DNA from: Actinomycetota bacterium
Lineage (GTDB): Bacteria > Actinomycetota > Actinomycetes > Nanopelagicales > Nanopelagicaceae
Assembly: GCA_947450175.1 (NCBI GenBank)
Contig: CANFUR010000004.1
Location: 1 to 32,960 of the forward strand
Length of the DNA stretch: 32,960 bases
Reading direction: 5' to 3'
Under the pieces are notes generated by a model. That model saw only the letters and a program-made list of their open reading frames with translations, did no database searches and was not told the origin of the DNA. Position 1 is the first letter of the stretch; every line of letters begins with the position of its first letter. Of the stretch, positions 29,364 through 32,960 are shown in pieces. The position numbers and the translations under genes were made by a program.

Positions 29364-31010
29364 CTACTGCTCATTCCAACGTGAAGTCATTGGCAGGCGA
29401 CGATCTTTTCCGAAAGCGCGTCCTGAAACTTTGGTACCAAGGGGGTATTGCCGGCGTTTGAATTCAGCTTTATCTACTAATGAAATAACTCGACGAATCA
29501 ATGCCTCATCAAATCCATCTTTGAGTAATGCATCAAAGCCATGATCCTCATCTACATATAAGCGCAACACTGAATCAAGGAGTGGATAGTCGGGCAGTGA
29601 ATCAGAGTCTTTTTGATCAGGGCGCAGTTCAGCACTTGGCTCTTTAGTAATTGAGCGCGATGGAATGGGTGGAGTTTGCCCAGCAGCAACTGCTTGTTCA
29701 TTGCGCCAGGTTGCTAGCGCCCATACATCGGTTTTATAAATATCTTTAATTGGCGCAAAACCACCAACAGCGTCGCCATACAAAGTTGAGTAACCAACGG
29801 CTAGTTCGCTCTTATTGCCCGTGGCTAAAACAATATGACCCTCTTGATTTGAGATACCCATAAGCGTTGTTCCGCGCACGCGGGCTTGCAGATTTTCTTC
29901 GGCCAATCCCTTAAGGACCATGTTGCCCATAAAGGCATCAACCATGGGGGCAATGGGAGTGATCCTGAAGTGAATACCTGTGGCATCTGCCAACTCTTGA
30001 GCATCTTCAACAGAATGCTTTGATGAATACTTGCTTGGCATAGCAACGCCATTTACTCGCTGTGCACCTAATGCATCAATTGCAATCGCAGCAACCAGCG
30101 CTGAATCAATACCCCCAGATAAGCCAACCAGGGCTGACTTAAATCCATTTTTGATTATGTAATCACGAAGTCCAATAACCAGAGCCGACCACATCTCGGC
30201 TTCATCACTAAGACGTGGTGCAATAACTGGACTGGAAGGAGAAGGGGAAGCATCTTCGATAGTAATAATTACATCGGGCTTTGAACTTTCCTGCACGCAA
30301 TCAATTTCTACAACTACTAATGTGTCATCGAACTGTGGAGCCCTGGCAAGGAGGCCGCCATCTTTGCCAACAACGATTGTGTCACCATCGAAAACTAAAT
30401 CGTCCTGGCCTCCCGTCATATTGACGTAAGCAAGTGGTGCCTGAATTTCGCGAGCACGTTGTTGCACCAAAGCTAATCGCACATCATCTTTGTTTCGTTC
30501 AAAGGGTGATCCATTAGGAACAACTACCAATCCAGGTGTGCGGGCGGCAACGGCGGCCATGGAGTGCCAAATATCTTCGCAGATTGCAATGGCCACATCG
30601 ACGCCATGGATGCGAACAACTAAGTCGCTAGTACCAGGAGTGAAATTTCTGAATTCATCAAATACACCATAGTTAGGCAGGTGGCGTTTAACGTAGCGGG
30701 CCTTGATTTTTCCTTCATGAATAACTGCAACCGCGTTTTGTGGTCCATGGTCTAAGTAGCCGATGACGGCCACGATGTCACCAGAAATTTGTGCAGCAAT
30801 TTTTTCGATAGCGCTAATGCTTGCTGTTTGAAACGATGGACGTAACGCTAAATCTTCAACGGGATATCCGGTCACAATCATCTCTGGAAAAACAATCAGG
30901 TGTGCACCTTGGTCTTTAGCTGCCGAAATGTTCTCCAGAATTAGGGCGCTATTGCCCGCAAGATCGCCCACGGTCGGATTGATCTGAGCCAGAGCTACAG
31001 ACAACTTCAT
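29364..31010 (-). CDS. nadE: Glutamine-dependent NAD+ synthase
   Basis: Last step of NAD synthesis, amidating nicotinate adenine dinucleotide with glutamine nitrogen. It is 548 aa, the short two-domain form. The N-terminal nitrilase-like glutaminase (about 1-250) shows its triad: Glu43 (VFPEMIVTGYP), Lys108 (RYVKRHLPNYGVFDEFR) and Cys144 (AICEDIW). The C-terminal synthetase has the ATP pyrophosphatase loop LVGLSGGIDSALVAAIAIDALG, and ATGNKSELAVGYSTLYGDAVGGFAPIKD. The start lies 6 bases after minus-strand TACACT (leaderless). It is divergent from panB. Confidence 0.96.
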   Translation of the reverse strand: MKLSVALAQINPTVGDLAGNSALILENISAAKDQGAHLIVFPEMIVTGYPVEDLALRPSFQTASISAIEKIAAQISGDIVAVIGYLDHGPQNAVAVIHEGKIKARYVKRHLPNYGVFDEFRNFTPGTSDLVVRIHGVDVAIAICEDIWHSMAAVAARTPGLVVVPNGSPFERNKDDVRLALVQQRAREIQAPLAYVNMTGGQDDLVFDGDTIVVGKDGGLLARAPQFDDTLVVVEIDCVQESSKPDVIITIEDASPSPSSPVIAPRLSDEAEMWSALVIGLRDYIIKNGFKSALVGLSGGIDSALVAAIAIDALGAQRVNGVAMPSKYSSKHSVEDAQELADATGIHFRITPIAPMVDAFMGNMVLKGLAEENLQARVRGTTLMGISNQEGHIVLATGNKSELAVGYSTLYGDAVGGFAPIKDIYKTDVWALATWRNEQAVAAGQTPPIPSRSITKEPSAELRPDQKDSDSLPDYPLLDSVLRLYVDEDHGFDALLKDGFDEALIRRVISLVDKAEFKRRQYPLGTKVSGRAFGKDRRLPMTSRWNEQ

Positions 31011-31016
31011 TTTTCA

Positions 31017-31022
31017 AGTGTA
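31017..31022 (-). promoter_or_regulatory. -10 element TACACT for nadE (leaderless)
   Basis: Minus-strand TACACT, 6 bases, then ATG 31010. Confidence 0.6.
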
Positions 31023-31029
31023 ACGGGGG

Positions 31030-31035
31030 TACCCT
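31030..31035 (+). promoter_or_regulatory. -10 element TACCCT for panB
   Basis: TACCCT lies 5 bases before an in-frame ATG (31041) and about 50 before the ATG with a strong AGGAGAGGA ribosome-binding site (31086). It therefore probably drives a transcript with a roughly 45-base leader. Confidence 0.5.
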
Positions 31036-31085
31036 TGTGCATGTACCCGGGGACTGCCAACGGCAGCGTCGAGGAGAGGAAAATA

Positions 31086-31898
31086 ATGGAAAGCCTTTAT
31101 GGCGGTGCGCTGCACCGACGCGTAACTATCGCCGATCTTGCTGCGGCAAAAACCCGTGGCGAAAAATGGGCGATGCTCACTTCGTATGAGCAAATGACGG
31201 CCGAGATCTTTGATGAAGCAGGCATCCCCGTGCTTCTAGTCGGAGATAGCGCTGGCAATAATTTCTTAGGCGAAACCAACACAATTCCAGTTACCGTCGA
31301 AGAACTAATTCCATTGACCCGCGCAGTTGTAAGGGCCTCATCGCGCGCCCTTGTTATTGCCGACCTACCATTCGGATCCTATGAATCCAACCCCGATCTA
31401 GCACTTGCTACTTCAACTCGTTTTTTCAAAGAAGCCGGAGCAATGGCAGTAAAGATCGAAGGCCCACACATTGCCACTGTCGAAAAACTGGTCGCCTCTG
31501 GAATTCCTGTTATGGGCCATGTTGGTTTGACGCCACAAGCGGTGCATGTATTAAGTGGTTACAAAGTCCAAGGTCGCACCGATGGTGATGCAATTCTGGA
31601 TGCGGCCTTAGCCCTTGAAAAGGCTGGGGCATTTGCAGTAGTTCTTGAATTAGTTCCGGCGCAGTTGGCGGCGAAAATTACGGCCGCGCTAAAGATTCCT
31701 ACAGTTGGAATCGGGGCTGGGGTTGATTGCGATGCCCAAGTTTTGGTGTGGACCGACATGATGGGTATTACCAAAAACCCACCTAAATTGGCTAAGGCGT
31801 ACAGAGATATGCGCGCAGAAATGTTGGCCGCAGCCAGTGAATTTGCTGCCGATGTAAAAGGATCTTCATTTCCTGCACCTGAACACACTTTCAACTAA
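31086..31898 (+). CDS. panB: 3-methyl-2-oxobutanoate hydroxymethyltransferase
   Basis: First step of pantothenate synthesis, adding a hydroxymethyl group from methylene-tetrahydrofolate to 2-ketoisovalerate, the same precursor used by LeuA. It is 270 aa from this start. The TIM-barrel motifs are MLTSYEQMTAEIFDEAGIPVLLVGDSAGNNFLG (metal Asp), VIADLPFGSYE (second metal Asp), AVKIEGP, MGHVGLTPQAVH, LELVPAQLA and TVGIGAGVDCDAQVLVWTDMMG. ATG 31086 has AGGAGAGGA five bases upstream and matches family N-termini. In-frame upstream starts at 31041 and 31035 would add 15-17 residues. The MFS gene follows after 9 bases. Confidence 0.96.
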   Translation: MESLYGGALHRRVTIADLAAAKTRGEKWAMLTSYEQMTAEIFDEAGIPVLLVGDSAGNNFLGETNTIPVTVEELIPLTRAVVRASSRALVIADLPFGSYESNPDLALATSTRFFKEAGAMAVKIEGPHIATVEKLVASGIPVMGHVGLTPQAVHVLSGYKVQGRTDGDAILDAALALEKAGAFAVVLELVPAQLAAKITAALKIPTVGIGAGVDCDAQVLVWTDMMGITKNPPKLAKAYRDMRAEMLAAASEFAADVKGSSFPAPEHTFN

Positions 31899-31901
31899 CC
31901 T
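31896..31901 (+). promoter_or_regulatory. -10 element TAACCT for the MFS gene, built from the panB stop codon
   Basis: TAACCT begins with the panB TAA stop and ends 6 bases before GTG 31908; no Shine-Dalgarno motif. Confidence 0.5.
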
Positions 31902-31907
31902 GCCCTG

Positions 31908-32960
31908 GTGGCTACATTCGCGATAGACCTATCCCCGCTGCGCAAATCTGCTGATTTTCGCAACCTATGGGCAGCTGGGTTAATCTCTTATTTCGGCTCG
32001 ATGATTACCTACGTCGCCGTCCCATTTCAGATTAAAGAATTAACTAATTCATATGTAGCGGTGGCTATTAGCGGCCTGATTGAGATCCTCCCCCTCGTTA
32101 TTTTCGGACTCTACGGTGGAGTTTTAGCCGATGCCATTGATCGCAAGAAATTGATCTGGGCAACTGAAGCTCTATCCCTGATTTTTACCGGCTTACTTCT
32201 TATCAACTCACTTGTTGATTCTCCCAGCATTCTTTTGATTTACATTGTCTCTGGATTATTTGCAGCCGTCAGCGGACTGCGCCAACCTGCAATGCAAGCT
32301 GCATTGCCACGATTAGTTGATCATGAAGATATGACGGCCGCATCCGCACTTATGAGTCTTCGCTGGCAAGTCGGTGTCATCATCGGTCCAACTATTGGTG
32401 GAGTTCTTATCTCGACATTTTCTGTAGCAGTTGGATACGCCGCAGATATCTCTACCTTCGTTATTTCCCTCATTCTGTTAGCCATGATGCGCAATATCCC
32501 ACCTTCAAAGGAGGCCGAAAAGCCATCCCTGGCAGCATTATTTGATGGCCTCAAATATGCCTTTGCCCGAAAAGATTTATTAGCAACATATCTGGTTGAT
32601 CTTGCGGCAATGTTTTTTGCAATGCCCACTGCACTGATTCCTTTTTGGGCAGATCAGTTAGGAACTCCCTGGGCTCTTGGTTTGCTCTATGCCGCCAGCA
32701 CTGTTGGCTCTATCGCCGTTACTTTAACTAGCGGGTGGACGAAAAGCGTTCGCTTCTATGGACGGGCAATTATGTGGGCGGCCATTGGTTGGGGCGCGGC
32801 TATTGCACTGGCCGGTGCTACAGATTATCTAGCCCTGGTACTACTTTTTCTTGCACTTGCTGGTGCCTCAGATATGGTCAGTGCACTGTTTAGATCTGCG
32901 ATATGGACCCAAACAATCCCCGATAATTTGCGTGGGCGATTGGCAGGTATCGAACTTTTG
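31908..32960 (+). CDS. MFS exporter, 3' end outside window
   Basis: Open for 351 codons to the window edge. It has the pattern of a 12-helix major facilitator of the MFS_3/EntS-like exporter group: an N-terminal LRKSADFRNLWAAGLISYFGSMITYVAVPFQ segment, the motif-A-like loop GGVLADAIDRKK at about residues 70-81, GLRQPAMQAALPRLV, LRWQVGVIIGPTIGGVLI, and a late DNLRGRLAGIELL just before the edge. About 60-80 residues are probably missing. Substrate cannot be inferred. GTG 31908 is chosen because TAACCT lies 6 bases upstream. It follows panB by 9 bases, so it may also be read from the panB promoter. Confidence 0.88.
   Translation, partial: MATFAIDLSPLRKSADFRNLWAAGLISYFGSMITYVAVPFQIKELTNSYVAVAISGLIEILPLVIFGLYGGVLADAIDRKKLIWATEALSLIFTGLLLINSLVDSPSILLIYIVSGLFAAVSGLRQPAMQAALPRLVDHEDMTAASALMSLRWQVGVIIGPTIGGVLISTFSVAVGYAADISTFVISLILLAMMRNIPPSKEAEKPSLAALFDGLKYAFARKDLLATYLVDLAAMFFAMPTALIPFWADQLGTPWALGLLYAASTVGSIAVTLTSGWTKSVRFYGRAIMWAAIGWGAAIALAGATDYLALVLLFLALAGASDMVSALFRSAIWTQTIPDNLRGRLAGIELL

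Overview
The window reads as a chromosomal segment of a streamlined, AT-leaning actinobacterium, probably a freshwater planktonic type such as the acI lineage (Nanopelagicales). This placement is inferred from protein style, gene order and extreme compactness; no search was run. Actinobacterial traits include a GlnA2-type glutamine synthetase, the cluster leuA-recO-uppS with glyS-dusB-dgt-dnaG, the panB/nadE/glnA2 neighbourhood (as I remember it from mycobacteria and streptomycetes), and Leu and Cys leader peptides ahead of leuA and cysK. There are no mobile elements, CRISPR arrays, rRNAs or clear pseudogenes. Only the two edge genes are incomplete. No stretch over 300 bases lacks a gene; the longest gaps (about 195 bases before cysK, about 180 before leuA) hold leader peptides and promoters.

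Layout: 1-1814 (-) 3'-truncated katG. 1900-5368 (+) nnrD, an orphan LuxR-type response regulator, a small protein resembling the C-terminal domain of DNA polymerase III gamma/tau, and a secreted GH25 muramidase. 5358-8585 divergent glpD/glpK for glycerol. 8582-13915 alpha-galactosidase (-) divergent from galT-galE-galK (+), a complete route from alpha-galactosides through the Leloir pathway. 13899-15072 (-) a DoxX-Rieske fusion followed by an ACT-domain protein. 15119-15190 (-) tRNA-Asn. 15246-21483 (-) the operon glyS-dusB-ydcF-like-dgt-dnaG. 21547-22598 an ABM-fold protein divergent from a ZIP transporter. 22595-25886 (-) recO-uppS preceded by leuA and its Leu leader. 25945-28241 a DinB-like protein, glnA2 and a serine acetyltransferase. 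28242-29308 (-) cysK with its Cys leader. 29364-31010 (-) nadE, divergent from panB and a 3'-truncated MFS exporter.

Expression logic: a TANNNT -10 hexamer sits 6-7 bases before the start codon at most transcript-leading genes, with no Shine-Dalgarno sequence. I count thirteen starts of this kind, including the two leader peptides, so leaderless mRNAs probably dominate. Genes inside operons instead overlap (ATGA, GTGA, TAATG) or carry Shine-Dalgarno motifs (glpD, leuA, cysK, panB, glyS). Three convergent gene pairs share one TTAA for both stop codons, leaving no space for a terminator.

The best leads are the leaderless Cys and Leu attenuator peptides, the free-standing gamma/tau-like domain beside an orphan response regulator, the DoxX-Rieske fusion, and two divergent promoters whose opposing -10 elements are the same seven bases.
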